In this document: one piece after another, positions 5,941 to 13,433 of the stretch
How the letters are laid out: each line of letters starts with the position of its first letter
Position numbering within the stretch: the first letter of the stretch is position 1
Source of the DNA: Acidimicrobiales bacterium
GTDB taxonomy: Bacteria; Actinomycetota; Acidimicrobiia; Acidimicrobiales; JAKAVM01
Direction of reading: 5' to 3'
DNA: 16,211 nt
Assembly: GCA_027451785.1 (NCBI GenBank)
Contig: DAIDIS010000139.1
Location: 1 to 16,211, forward strand
Translations under genes and position numbers: made by a program
Notes under the pieces: generated by a model
The model's database searches: none
What the model saw: the letters and a program-made list of their open reading frames with translations, nothing else
What the model was told of the DNA's origin: nothing

Positions 5941-7989
5941 ATGGATCAACTGGTCGGTACTTCTGGGGTCTTGCTGGCCTTTTTGGCTTCGGTAGTGGGT
6001 TGCGCAACCGTCGTTTTCCGAATCGTGCGAAAGCCCGGTGGGGGAAAGATTACTTCCGGCGGCATCACCTATGCGGCACTGGCTTTGTTTGGGGCAGTCG
6101 CTGCGACCGCGGCCATCGAGCACGCGTTGCTGACTCATGACTTCGCGCTTCAATACGTCGCAGAAAACAACAGCGTGCAGACCCCTATCCTCTACTCGAT
6201 CTCGGGGATGTGGTCGGCCCTGGAGGGCTCCATACTTCTGTGGGGTCTGGTACTGACGCTCTACATCTGTGGGTTCGTTCTCGTATACAAGAAGCGAAAG
6301 GACGACGAGTTCATCGGTTGGGCTACAGCGGTAGCTCTCGCCGTATCTGCCTTCTTTTTCGGTCTCATGCTCGGGCCGGCAAGCCCCTTTAGGCACGTTT
6401 CGGGCCATATTCCAACGAATGGCCCCGGGCCTAACCCGCTGCTGCAGGACCACCCGCTTGTGGCCTTTCACCCTCCGATCCTCTATGCCGGATTGGTGGG
6501 GTTCACCATTCCGTTCGCGATGGCAATTTCCGCACTCGTTACAGGCCGATTGGGAAGGTCATGGCTTGTGGATGCCCGCCGTTGGGCGCTTGCATCTTGG
6601 GGCTTTTTGGGCGTCGGAGTCATCTTGGGTGCATGGTGGTCGTACCAAGTCCTCGGCTGGGGCGGCTTTTGGGCCTGGGACCCAGTCGAAAACGCTGCGC
6701 TGATTCCGTTGCTGGTAGGTACGGCCTTCATACATTCGGCGATGGTGCAGGAAAAGCGGGGAATCCTCAAAGTTTGGAACATCTCGCTAATCATCTCTGC
6801 GTTCTCGCTTACCATTCTCGCCACCTTCCTTACCCGGTCAGGCGTTTTGGAATCGGTACACGCCTTTTCGGGCTCACAGGGGTCGATCGGCATCTCGTTG
6901 ATTTCGCTTTTTGCGGTTGTCCTGGTGGGCGGAGCGGCGCTGATCGCTTGGCGGGCAGACGATTTACGCTCTTCCGGCAAAGTAGTGGGGGTCGTTTCCA
7001 GAGAGGGATCGATTCTCCTCAACAATCTTCTGTTTTCCGGCTTCGCCGTGGTTGTCCTTGTGGGCACGGTCTTCCCCCTGCTGGTTCAGGCAGCAAACGG
7101 CCAGCAGGTGACGGTTGGGAATCCATACTTCGGGACCATGACGAGGCCCTTGGGACTGGCATTGTTGTTCTTAATGGGAGTAGCTCCGCTGCTCCCGTGG
7201 GGGCGGGTTTCGGGACGGCTTCTCCATTCAAGGCTCATATGGCCGGCTTTGGCTGGTGTCGCGACTTTGGTCGTCTGCGTGGTCGCAGGAGTAAAGGGTG
7301 GCTCTCCACTTGTCACTTACACTCTCGCTGCATTCAGTGCGGCGAGTGCCTTTACGACAATCGCGAAGAACCTGAGGGTGGCATGGCGGCGCTCACCATT
7401 GGGCTTCTGGCGGGGCGTGCTCGGACGATCTACGGGCGGAATGGTGGTCCATCTGGGAGTGATCTCCATCGCGCTGGCAATGGCCTCCAGCCTCTCGTTT
7501 GGTCAGCGCACGGAAGTTTCACTGAAGCCCAATCAATCGGTGATCTTTGATCGACACACATTTACCTTCCTGGGCATGGCAACGGTGGTCTTGCCTAACA
7601 GACATGCATATGAAGCCCTGGTGGCCATTGACGGTTCGAAGCCATTCCATCCAGCGCTCAGCCAGTTCAATGGCGATACCGAGGACGTGGGGACTCCGGC
7701 AGTCGACTCAGGGCTATGGGATGACGTCTACCTTACGATTGACCGAACACCATCGTCGGCAACCTCGGCTGCCCTGATTGGTATAGTCATCCAGCCCATG
7801 GTGATCTGGCTTTGGATCGGCGGCGGACTCGTTGCGACCGGGACGGCACTCGCATTTGCGGGACCCAAGGCTCCGACAAAAGATCAGGAAGAGACGAATG
7901 AGGGGATTCCGGAGATACCACTTGCCGACCCCTCAACCGGTCAAGACAACGAGGTTGAAGACCCGGATCTGGAAGGAGCGCTTTCGTGA
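5941..7989 (+). CDS. ccmF: Cytochrome c heme lyase subunit CcmF
   Basis: A 682-residue membrane protein with about 15 spans. CcmF with CcmH forms the ligase that attaches heme to apocytochrome CxxCH motifs outside the membrane. The WWD motif is WGGFWAWDPVENA at 240-252. Four histidines match those known to be needed in E. coli CcmF: His177 (FHPPILYAG), His265 (FIHSAMVQ), His307 (SVHAF) and His504 (VVHLGV). After the last span a 42-residue tail (641-682) with 12 acidic residues faces the cytoplasm and is extra to the family. The start ATG lies two bases after the ccmE stop, without a good ribosome site, so it probably depends on coupling. The stop overlaps ccmG. Confidence 0.95.
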   Translation: MDQLVGTSGVLLAFLASVVGCATVVFRIVRKPGGGKITSGGITYAALALFGAVAATAAIEHALLTHDFALQYVAENNSVQTPILYSISGMWSALEGSILLWGLVLTLYICGFVLVYKKRKDDEFIGWATAVALAVSAFFFGLMLGPASPFRHVSGHIPTNGPGPNPLLQDHPLVAFHPPILYAGLVGFTIPFAMAISALVTGRLGRSWLVDARRWALASWGFLGVGVILGAWWSYQVLGWGGFWAWDPVENAALIPLLVGTAFIHSAMVQEKRGILKVWNISLIISAFSLTILATFLTRSGVLESVHAFSGSQGSIGISLISLFAVVLVGGAALIAWRADDLRSSGKVVGVVSREGSILLNNLLFSGFAVVVLVGTVFPLLVQAANGQQVTVGNPYFGTMTRPLGLALLFLMGVAPLLPWGRVSGRLLHSRLIWPALAGVATLVVCVVAGVKGGSPLVTYTLAAFSAASAFTTIAKNLRVAWRRSPLGFWRGVLGRSTGGMVVHLGVISIALAMASSLSFGQRTEVSLKPNQSVIFDRHTFTFLGMATVVLPNRHAYEALVAIDGSKPFHPALSQFNGDTEDVGTPAVDSGLWDDVYLTIDRTPSSATSAALIGIVIQPMVIWLWIGGGLVATGTALAFAGPKAPTKDQEETNEGIPEIPLADPSTGQDNEVEDPDLEGALS

Positions 7990-8537
7990 GCAATGGGCAG
8001 AAGAGGGCACTTATCGCAGCCGGGGTAGTGGTTGCCGTATTGGTCCTGCCCTTCGCCATTGCGTTGGCGACTCGCCCTCCTGCGACGATCGACGCTGTTG
8101 CTTCACCTCTCGTGGGAAAGCCCGCACCTCAAATCTCGGGCAAGAGCTTGTTGACCGGTAGTCCGGTCAGCCTTGCCGAATATAGAGGCCGCTTTGTAGT
8201 TGTTAATTTCTTTGCCTCGTGGTGCGACCCTTGCGGACAAGAAGCACCCGAGTTGGACTCATTCGCTTACGAACACCGAGACGGCAGTGCAGAGGTGCTT
8301 GGAGTCGTTTTCCAGGATGAATCCTCTACCGCTGCTCAGTTTCTCCAAAAGACCGGAGGCACATACCCAGCCGTCCAAGATCCCGGTTCCAAGATTGCTA
8401 TCGACTACGGAATCAAAGGGCCGCCCGAGACGTTTCTGGTCGCTCCGAATGGGATGGTGGTAGCGCACTTCGACGGCCCGGTGACGAGGCTTGGACTGGA
8501 CTCGTATATCGCAAAAGCTGAAAGAGAAGGCCTGTGA
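7986..8537 (+). CDS. ccmG: Thiol:disulfide reductase CcmG (DsbE/TlpA family)
   Basis: A 183-residue, membrane-anchored thioredoxin-like protein. An N-terminal span (about 8-29) is followed by a thioredoxin fold with WCDPC (Cys80, Cys83) and a cis-proline region GPPETFLVAPNG, which matches the GxPETF hallmark of CcmG. It reduces the apocytochrome or CcmH disulfide so that heme can be attached. The start GTG 7986 overlaps the ccmF stop and has a strong GGAAGGAG at 7971-7978. The CcdA or DsbD electron donor that would re-reduce it is not in this window. Operon position makes a general TlpA/ResA role less likely. Confidence 0.92.
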   Translation: MSNGQKRALIAAGVVVAVLVLPFAIALATRPPATIDAVASPLVGKPAPQISGKSLLTGSPVSLAEYRGRFVVVNFFASWCDPCGQEAPELDSFAYEHRDGSAEVLGVVFQDESSTAAQFLQKTGGTYPAVQDPGSKIAIDYGIKGPPETFLVAPNGMVVAHFDGPVTRLGLDSYIAKAEREGL

Positions 8538-9634
8538 GTTCAGCGGGCGTAACCGCAGAGGGCGTAACCGCAGAGCGTTCGGAGTTTTCCGGCAAGTCCC
8601 GGTATCAGATCGTAGGTGTATGGGTGCTTCTCGGTGCTATTGCGGCGGTGACCATGTACCTCGGGGTCCACAGGGTACCTATAGGTGCCGTAAATGCGCG
8701 GAGGATTGCTCAACTCGAATCGGAGCTGAAATGTCCAGTTTGCAATGACATCTCGGTAGCTCAGTCCGAGGTCAAGGTAGCTTCGGATATGAGGTCGCAG
8801 ATAGCCAGCTTCGTCAACAAGGGCATGTCCGACGTCCAGGTCGAGCAGTACTACGAGGCTCGGTACGGACGACAAATTCTTCTCTCGCCGCCCAGAAGCG
8901 GTTTTGCGGGTCTGGTCTGGGTGCTTCCGGCTGTCGTGGTGGTTGCAGCCGGCGCACTTGGCGGCTGGGTGCTCTTCGTGCGTAGGAGTGAGATTGAAAT
9001 GCCGGTCCCGGCGGTCGGAACATCAAAAGAAACCGTGACCGAGCTGCCTAATCAGAAGGTTCAGTTAGACCCCAAGCGAAAGCACAAAAACCGCTGGGTC
9101 CTCGTTACGGGTATTGCTTGCCTGATCGCCGGGTTGAGCTTCTTCGTTATCAGGACTCTCGGAGGTTCGTCTCAAAGCCGCCTTCCGTCAGGCTCGATAA
9201 CCGGTTCGACCAAACTCTCCAAAGGTCAAGAAGTAACTCAGCTTCTAGCGGATGCGAAGATTCTCGCTTCCGATGGGCGGTATCCCGAAGCGACCAACGC
9301 CTACAGCCAAGTACTCGCGATCGAGCCACGCCAGGCAGAAGCTCTGGCATACAAGGGTTGGCTCTTGCAGCTTGCCGGGAAGGCGGGAAATGACCCCAAG
9401 CTCGTCGGCCAGGCTGCATCCTATGAACGAGCTGCTCTAAAGGCGAGCCCTAGATACCCAGATGCGGCATTTTTCCTAGGTTCGATCGAGCTGGAGGACT
9501 ATCACGATGTCCCTGCTGCAATTACTCAGTTCAATGTGTTTCTGGGTGACTCACCGTCACCACAGCTGGTTGAGATCGCCAAGCCGGAAATCCAGCGCGC
9601 GTTTGGTGCTGAAGGAAAGCCATCTCCGGTTTGA
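8534..9634 (+). CDS. ccmH: CcmH with fused CcmI-like TPR domain
   Basis: A 366-residue protein with two parts. Residues 1-148 are the CcmH domain: a span at about 26-45, the redox motif LKCPVCNDIS (Cys67, Cys70), the conserved SDVQVEQYYEARYG segment and a second span at about 122-148. After a lysine-rich loop, a third span (about 186-208) leads to a TPR region (about 232-350; LADAKILASDGRYPEATNAY and following). CcmH keeps apocytochrome reduced, and the TPR part binds its C-terminus. This resembles the E. coli CcmH layout rather than separate CcmH and CcmI. The start GTG 8534 overlaps the ccmG stop, with AGAAGG just upstream. The codons after the start hold a perfect 15-base tandem duplication. 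Confidence 0.92.
   Translation: MSSAGVTAEGVTAERSEFSGKSRYQIVGVWVLLGAIAAVTMYLGVHRVPIGAVNARRIAQLESELKCPVCNDISVAQSEVKVASDMRSQIASFVNKGMSDVQVEQYYEARYGRQILLSPPRSGFAGLVWVLPAVVVVAAGALGGWVLFVRRSEIEMPVPAVGTSKETVTELPNQKVQLDPKRKHKNRWVLVTGIACLIAGLSFFVIRTLGGSSQSRLPSGSITGSTKLSKGQEVTQLLADAKILASDGRYPEATNAYSQVLAIEPRQAEALAYKGWLLQLAGKAGNDPKLVGQAASYERAALKASPRYPDAAFFLGSIELEDYHDVPAAITQFNVFLGDSPSPQLVEIAKPEIQRAFGAEGKPSPV
8546..8575 (+). repeat. Perfect 15-bp tandem duplication in the ccmH 5' end
   Basis: ggcgtaaccgcagag occurs twice in direct succession, at 8546-8560 and 8561-8575. In frame it codes for the repeated GVTAE before the first span of CcmH, a part with no known role. Confidence 0.9.
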
Positions 9635-9649
9635 TCTAGGCTCGGTCTC

Positions 9650-10549
9650 ATGAAGGTCGGGACGATGGTTGTTGCAGGGAACGGCATGGCAAAGATTCGT
9701 GCCGAGGTCGAGGAAGTTTCGTTGGTGGGCTTCGAAAGCGCTTGGTTGTCGAACATATTCGCCGTTGACGCATTGACCGCCTGTGCGGTTGTCGGATCTT
9801 CGGTTGAGGGAATCGAGCTTGGGACTGCGGTGGTGCCGGTTTATTCGCGACACCCGATGACCATGGCCCAACAGGCATTGAGCGTTGCGGACGCTTGCTC
9901 CGGCAGGTTCACTTTGGGCATCGGCCTTTCCCACCAAGTAGTAATCGAAAGCATCATGGGACTGGATTTTTCGAAGCCGGCGTCCTTTATGCGGGAGTAC
10001 CTCTCGGTGATGATGCCTCTTTTGGAAGATGGTCGTGTCTCTTACGCGGGAGAGCGCTTCAAGGTGAATGCCACACTTGATAGCGCAGTCGAAAAGCGGC
10101 CCCAAGTCGTAATTGCCGCACTCGGCACCGAGATGCTGAAGATCGCAGGTTCAATGGCTGACGGCACAACAACTTGGATGACAGGACCGGCCACGTTGGC
10201 AAGCCACACAATCCCGACGATCAAGCAGGCTGCCGCCGAAGCAGGCAGGCCGGACCCCAGAATCGTTGTAGCCCTCCCGGTGATGGTCACGGAGGAGCCA
10301 CAAGCGGCATTGGAAATGGCTGACCGGTATTTCGCCATCTACGGAACGCTTCCTTCCTACCGGGCAATGTTGGACAGAGAGGGTTCGTCTGGCCCGAGTG
10401 GCGTAGCGATCGTTGGGACCGCGTTGGAGATTGAGGAGCGGCTTGAGCATCTTCGGACGATTGGAGTAACTGATTTTGTTGCCGCGGCGTACGGTGACGA
10501 GGATCAGATAAATACGACCCGTTCGGTCATAGTCTCCATGTCAGCTTGA
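9650..10549 (+). CDS. LLM-class F420-dependent oxidoreductase
   Basis: A 299-residue luciferase-like monooxygenase-fold protein. Segments such as GFESAWLSNIFAVDALT, ELGTAVVPVYSRHPMTMAQQ and GRFTLGIGLSH are typical of the actinobacterial F420-using branch; from memory it resembles the MSMEG_4879-type subgroup (TIGR03564). These enzymes bind coenzyme F420 in a TIM barrel and reduce or oxidise varied substrates, and no substrate can be named here. ATG 9650 lies 15 bases after ccmH with no Shine-Dalgarno sequence, but TAGGCT at 9637-9642 could be a -10 box for a leaderless message. It could be read either with the ccm operon or alone. It faces ctaG tail to tail. Confidence 0.85.
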   Translation: MKVGTMVVAGNGMAKIRAEVEEVSLVGFESAWLSNIFAVDALTACAVVGSSVEGIELGTAVVPVYSRHPMTMAQQALSVADACSGRFTLGIGLSHQVVIESIMGLDFSKPASFMREYLSVMMPLLEDGRVSYAGERFKVNATLDSAVEKRPQVVIAALGTEMLKIAGSMADGTTTWMTGPATLASHTIPTIKQAAAEAGRPDPRIVVALPVMVTEEPQAALEMADRYFAIYGTLPSYRAMLDREGSSGPSGVAIVGTALEIEERLEHLRTIGVTDFVAAAYGDEDQINTTRSVIVSMSA

Positions 10550-10592
10550 AGCTCTGATTCCACTCCTGAAGGCGTAACTTCAAAGCAAGGCT

Positions 10593-11672
10593 CTAGGCTT
10601 GGTCAGCTCCGGTCCGACCTCGGCCCAATGGAGCGGAACCCGGCATGGCCGGCAGGTGCCCAGTCTTTGAAAGCCAGGCTGCTTCCCACTCTGAAATCTG
10701 CCCATGAGAATGGTCGCGTACTGTGGAATGGCCATTCGGCTGAACCGGTTTGTCGGGATGGTTCGTGACGCTGAGGCCTTTGCGACTTTCCTCGGCAAAG
10801 CCGTAGTCTGACGACCCGTCTGCGTTTGCCAAGGCGAGCGCTGAAGCTCGGTCGGTTATGGCATCCTGCCTAGCACCGATTCTTTCTTCGGATCTCATCC
10901 ACTGAACGACAATTGGGTAGAGTCCAATCAGAATAGCGACTTCGGTGGACGCCCACAGGATCCCACCCCCTGTGTGAGTACTTGCAACTGAATACATGGA
11001 TGCGATCGGCTTGCGCTGAGACATGATAGCGATGCCCAGGAATGTCTCTGGGGCAGCGCCGACCAGAAGGCTCATGATCCTCGTACCATGGCTCATTCTC
11101 CAATGCACGATTGGGTCTATTCCTACCAGGGGCCACCAATAGAAACAGCTGCCAATGATGAAACTTACGTTGAATGCGTCCATCAGGTACATGCGATGCA
11201 TTGCGAAATTGAGCAAAGGGCTCAAGAAGAAGGCAAACATTGAGCCGAAGTAGATGAACCATACCGTTATTGGATGCGCAACGAGCCCAAAGGGCTTCGA
11301 CCTCATGATCGACAGCCACCGCGCTTTGTTCCTTCGCTTGGCGGTTTGGAGAAATAGGGTCGACGGAGCCCCGAGAGCTAGGAGCGGGGGACCGACGACC
11401 ATCAAGAGAAGGTGCTGGATCACGTGGGCCTGGAAGTAGTCATGCGTGTAGGTCGCGACCGGTGATTGGAGAGCAATGTCGACAATGGCGAGCCCGGAAA
11501 GGAAAGAAATGGTCCGATTCACGGGCCAGTGCCTTCCTCGTCGGCGAAGCTTTGCGACTCTGTTCAGGTAAGAAGACGATGCCACCGCAACAATGACCAA
11601 CACGGCCATCGGAAACGGACCCCACTCCCACTGAGTGAATGCGTTGTGAAACGTATATAAATGATCAGGCAT
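10593..11672 (-). CDS. ctaG: CtaG-family cytochrome c oxidase (caa3-type) assembly factor
   Basis: A 359-residue membrane protein of the CtaG_Cox family (PF09678), needed for assembly of caa3-type oxidase in Bacillus and usually linked to copper-site formation. The typical core is clear: RTISFLSGLAIVDIALQSPV, then HVIQHLLLMVVGPPLLALGAP, followed by more spans (LYLMDAFNVSFIIGSCFYWWPLVG; LLVGAAPETFLGIAIM). About seven spans end near residue 270. The hydrophilic tail of some 85 residues includes a His-rich HSTVRDHSHG (His315 to His323) that could bind metal; this is inference. ATG at 11672 keeps the conserved QWEWGPF before the first span. No clear ribosome site is seen. It is convergent with the LLM gene and divergent from the SDR gene. 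Confidence 0.9.
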   Translation of the reverse strand: MPDHLYTFHNAFTQWEWGPFPMAVLVIVAVASSSYLNRVAKLRRRGRHWPVNRTISFLSGLAIVDIALQSPVATYTHDYFQAHVIQHLLLMVVGPPLLALGAPSTLFLQTAKRRNKARWLSIMRSKPFGLVAHPITVWFIYFGSMFAFFLSPLLNFAMHRMYLMDAFNVSFIIGSCFYWWPLVGIDPIVHWRMSHGTRIMSLLVGAAPETFLGIAIMSQRKPIASMYSVASTHTGGGILWASTEVAILIGLYPIVVQWMRSEERIGARQDAITDRASALALANADGSSDYGFAEESRKGLSVTNHPDKPVQPNGHSTVRDHSHGQISEWEAAWLSKTGHLPAMPGSAPLGRGRTGADQA

Positions 11673-12053
11673 CGAGCCGAAGACGTGTTGCGGAACAAAC
11701 GTCCTTGGGTCGGACTTGGGAGAGTTTCGGGAGAATGGAGGTACCGGTAGGCCTCACGCTGTAATTCTAACGGAAGGCACGTCAGGTGAGTATTCGAGAC
11801 TACCGATGGCACCGTTCCTTCGACTTTTGCAAGGCCCCCTGGCGTATTTTTGTCCCGCTGATTGCTTCCATGCGAAAGATGCCACCCCGCCATTGCGAAA
11901 CCCCGTGCTCCGGGATCGCCGTTGCCTTGGTCGAGGGCATCAGCGGAGAGGGTTCCACGGGATTCGTTCGCTTGGATCCCGCTTTGGCGTTGACTGTTGC
12001 TCAATTGTTACCATCTGTAATTAAAGGTCACTGTCAGCAGTCTTGGAGGGAAG
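11673..12053. other. Divergent intergenic region between ctaG and the SDR gene
   Basis: These 381 bases must hold the promoters of both flanking genes. The right-hand end becomes AT-rich (about 12001-12026). The only coding candidate is a plus-strand frame, GTG 11786 to TAA 12073 (95 codons), with GGAAGG at 11772-11777 eight bases upstream. It overlaps the SDR start by 20 bases, has no recognisable domain and contains many Cys, Trp and Pro residues, so I do not call it a gene. No tRNA or long inverted repeat was found. Confidence 0.5.
11990..12021 (+). promoter_or_regulatory. Candidate promoter of the SDR gene
   Basis: TTGACT at 11990-11995 is close to the -35 consensus, and TGTAAT at 12016-12021 matches the -10 consensus at five of six positions, but the 20-base spacer is longer than usual. 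A short dyad, TTAC-catct-GTAA (12008-12020), overlaps the -10 box and could be a repressor site. Transcription would start about 25 bases before ATG 12054, leaving room for the GGAGGG ribosome site at 12045-12050. Confidence 0.35.
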
Positions 12054-12893
12054 ATGAAGGAACTTGCCGGTAAGGTCGCAGTCGTAACTGGTGCAGCGTC
12101 AGGTATCGGCAAAGCCCTCAGCCAGACGTTCGCCGCCCAGAAGATGTCAGTTGTCATGTCCGATATCGAGGCAGATGCGCTGGAACGTGCGGCCAAGGAA
12201 GTTCGTGACGAAGGGGTGGAGGTACTGGAGGTCGTTACAGACGTCTCCGTTACCGAGTCCGTCAATGAGTTAGCGGAAAAGACCTTCGAGAAGTTCGGGA
12301 CAGCTCACGTCGTCTGCAACAACGCAGGCGTGGCAATGGGCGGCGTCACTTGGCAGCTTCCCAATAGCCAGTGGGATTGGGTTCTGGGTGTCAACCTCTG
12401 GGGCGTAATCAACGGAATTCGAGCGTTCATGCCCAAGATGGTTGAGCAGAACGAAGGCCACATCGTCAACACCGGTTCGATGAGCAGTCTCCTGCCGATC
12501 CCGTTTTCAGCTCCATATACAGTGACGAAGCACGCGGTCCTTGGGTTGAGCGAGGCAATTCATTACGAGCTATTGATGATGGGTTCCGACGCGAAAATCT
12601 CGATACTTTGCCCATCTTGGGTAGCGACGAATCTCGCCAGCGCGGGTCGCAACTGGCCGGAGAGGCTGGGGGACAACCCCAATAGCTTCAATCCGGAGAG
12701 CGGGGCGGGCCAAATGGCCGAATACCTGATTTCCAACGGGGCTGATCCCATGGACATTGCGAAAGCGGTTGTCGATGGGATCTTGGAGGAGCGCTTCTGG
12801 ATTCTCCCTCACGATGACCAAGGCGAGCAGGTTCTCAATCGGTTTAGGGCCGCAGTTAACGGAGAGCAGCCCCCAATCAACTTGACGCCGTAG
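12054..12893 (+). CDS. Short-chain dehydrogenase/reductase (classical SDR)
   Basis: A 279-residue NAD(P)-dependent Rossmann-fold oxidoreductase. The cofactor motif TGAASGIG is at 12-19; NNAG is at 89-92; the catalytic tetrad is Asn114, Ser142, Tyr155 and Lys159 (YTVTK). Asp37 at the end of the second strand suggests NAD rather than NADP. The C-terminal region after 200 is longer than in minimal SDRs. ATG 12054 has a strong GGAGGG at 12045-12050. The substrate cannot be read from the sequence; it could be an alcohol, a hydroxy-acyl-CoA or a steroid-like compound. It is followed by a co-directional VOC gene after 62 bases containing an inverted repeat. Confidence 0.9.
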   Translation: MKELAGKVAVVTGAASGIGKALSQTFAAQKMSVVMSDIEADALERAAKEVRDEGVEVLEVVTDVSVTESVNELAEKTFEKFGTAHVVCNNAGVAMGGVTWQLPNSQWDWVLGVNLWGVINGIRAFMPKMVEQNEGHIVNTGSMSSLLPIPFSAPYTVTKHAVLGLSEAIHYELLMMGSDAKISILCPSWVATNLASAGRNWPERLGDNPNSFNPESGAGQMAEYLISNGADPMDIAKAVVDGILEERFWILPHDDQGEQVLNRFRAAVNGEQPPINLTP

Positions 12894-12913
12894 CCTGCCT
12901 GATTTTCGTTGTC

Positions 12914-12934
12914 ATTTCCTGGGTATAAGGAAAT
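12914..12934. promoter_or_regulatory. Perfect 7-bp inverted repeat between the SDR and VOC genes
   Basis: ATTTCCT (12914-12920) and AGGAAAT (12928-12934) are exact reverse complements around a 7-base loop, gggtata. No T-run follows on the plus strand, and the stem is AT-rich, so it is a poor intrinsic terminator. Its place about 20 bases before the ATG of the VOC gene, next to a possible -10 box, fits a binding site for a dimeric regulator. Confidence 0.45.
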
Positions 12935-12943
12935 CCTCGCGGG

Positions 12944-12950
12944 TATAGCT
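12944..12950 (+). promoter_or_regulatory. Possible leaderless -10 box of the VOC gene
   Basis: TATAGCT ends five bases before ATG 12956, and no Shine-Dalgarno sequence precedes the ATG. The distance suits transcription starting at or next to the start codon. No convincing -35 box is seen. Confidence 0.35.
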
Positions 12951-12955
12951 AACTC

Positions 12956-13384
12956 ATGGCATCCAACCCGCCCGAAGGTTTTCCGCAGATAACCCCTTAC
13001 CTGCTGTACAAGGACGTCGACGCGGCACTTGAGTGGCTCACAGACGTAGTCGGGTTTAAGGAGTCGGCTCGGTTGACGGGTCCGGAAGGCAAGACGGTGC
13101 ACGCCGAGGTGAAAATGGGCACTGGGGTGGTAATGCTCGGATCGCCCTCCGGGGAGTTTCAGTCACCAGATGAGCTGGGCATGAATACCCAGGTGATCTT
13201 CGTATATGTGGACGAGGTGGACAAGCACTTTGAGCATGCGAAATCCATGGGAGCTGACATCGTGGGCGAGCCGAAGGACGAGTTCTACGGAGACCGTGTG
13301 TATAGGATCAAGGATTCTGAAGGCCACATGTGGAACTTCGCTCAGCACGTCAAGGACGTCGCTCTTGAAGACATGCACCCATGA
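12956..13384 (+). CDS. VOC-superfamily protein (PhnB/glyoxalase-like)
   Basis: A 142-residue protein of the vicinal oxygen chelate fold, made of two beta-alpha-beta-beta-beta halves. The first half reads ITPYLLYKDVDAALEWLTDV, then VHAEVKMGTGVVMLG. The second ends in GDRVYRIKDSEGHMWNFAQH, the pattern seen in the PhnB-like subfamily (GDR...D.GH.W..A.H). Members include metal-dependent isomerases, dioxygenases, glyoxalases and antibiotic-binding proteins, and the sequence does not tell which. His and Glu residues suited to metal binding are present. It may share regulation with the SDR upstream. Confidence 0.85.
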   Translation: MASNPPEGFPQITPYLLYKDVDAALEWLTDVVGFKESARLTGPEGKTVHAEVKMGTGVVMLGSPSGEFQSPDELGMNTQVIFVYVDEVDKHFEHAKSMGADIVGEPKDEFYGDRVYRIKDSEGHMWNFAQHVKDVALEDMHP

Positions 13385-13433
13385 CCCGTGAGAGCTATTC
13401 CACGTCGGTCCTTCCTATGCGGACAGACCTGGG

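Noticed and set aside
5324..6471. Minus-strand frames of 227 and 178 codons opposite ccmE and ccmF
   Set aside because: The plus strand carries the HxxxY and CcmF motifs in full; these are antisense shadows.
6561..7550. 329-codon plus-strand frame inside ccmF
   Set aside because: It is the other frame of a verified CcmF gene, with composition unlike a real membrane or soluble family.
10544..10586. Possible bidirectional terminator between the LLM gene and ctaG (GCTTGAAG with CTTCAAAGC, or TGAAG-gcgtaa-CTTCA)
   Set aside because: The stems are short, compete for the same arm and lack T-runs on either strand. Termination is expected here by gene order, but the sequence does not show it clearly.
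13407..13429. GGTC...GACC and GTCC...GGAC inverted repeats after the VOC gene
   Set aside because: They have four-base arms with long loops and no T-run, which is expected by chance in sequence of this composition.
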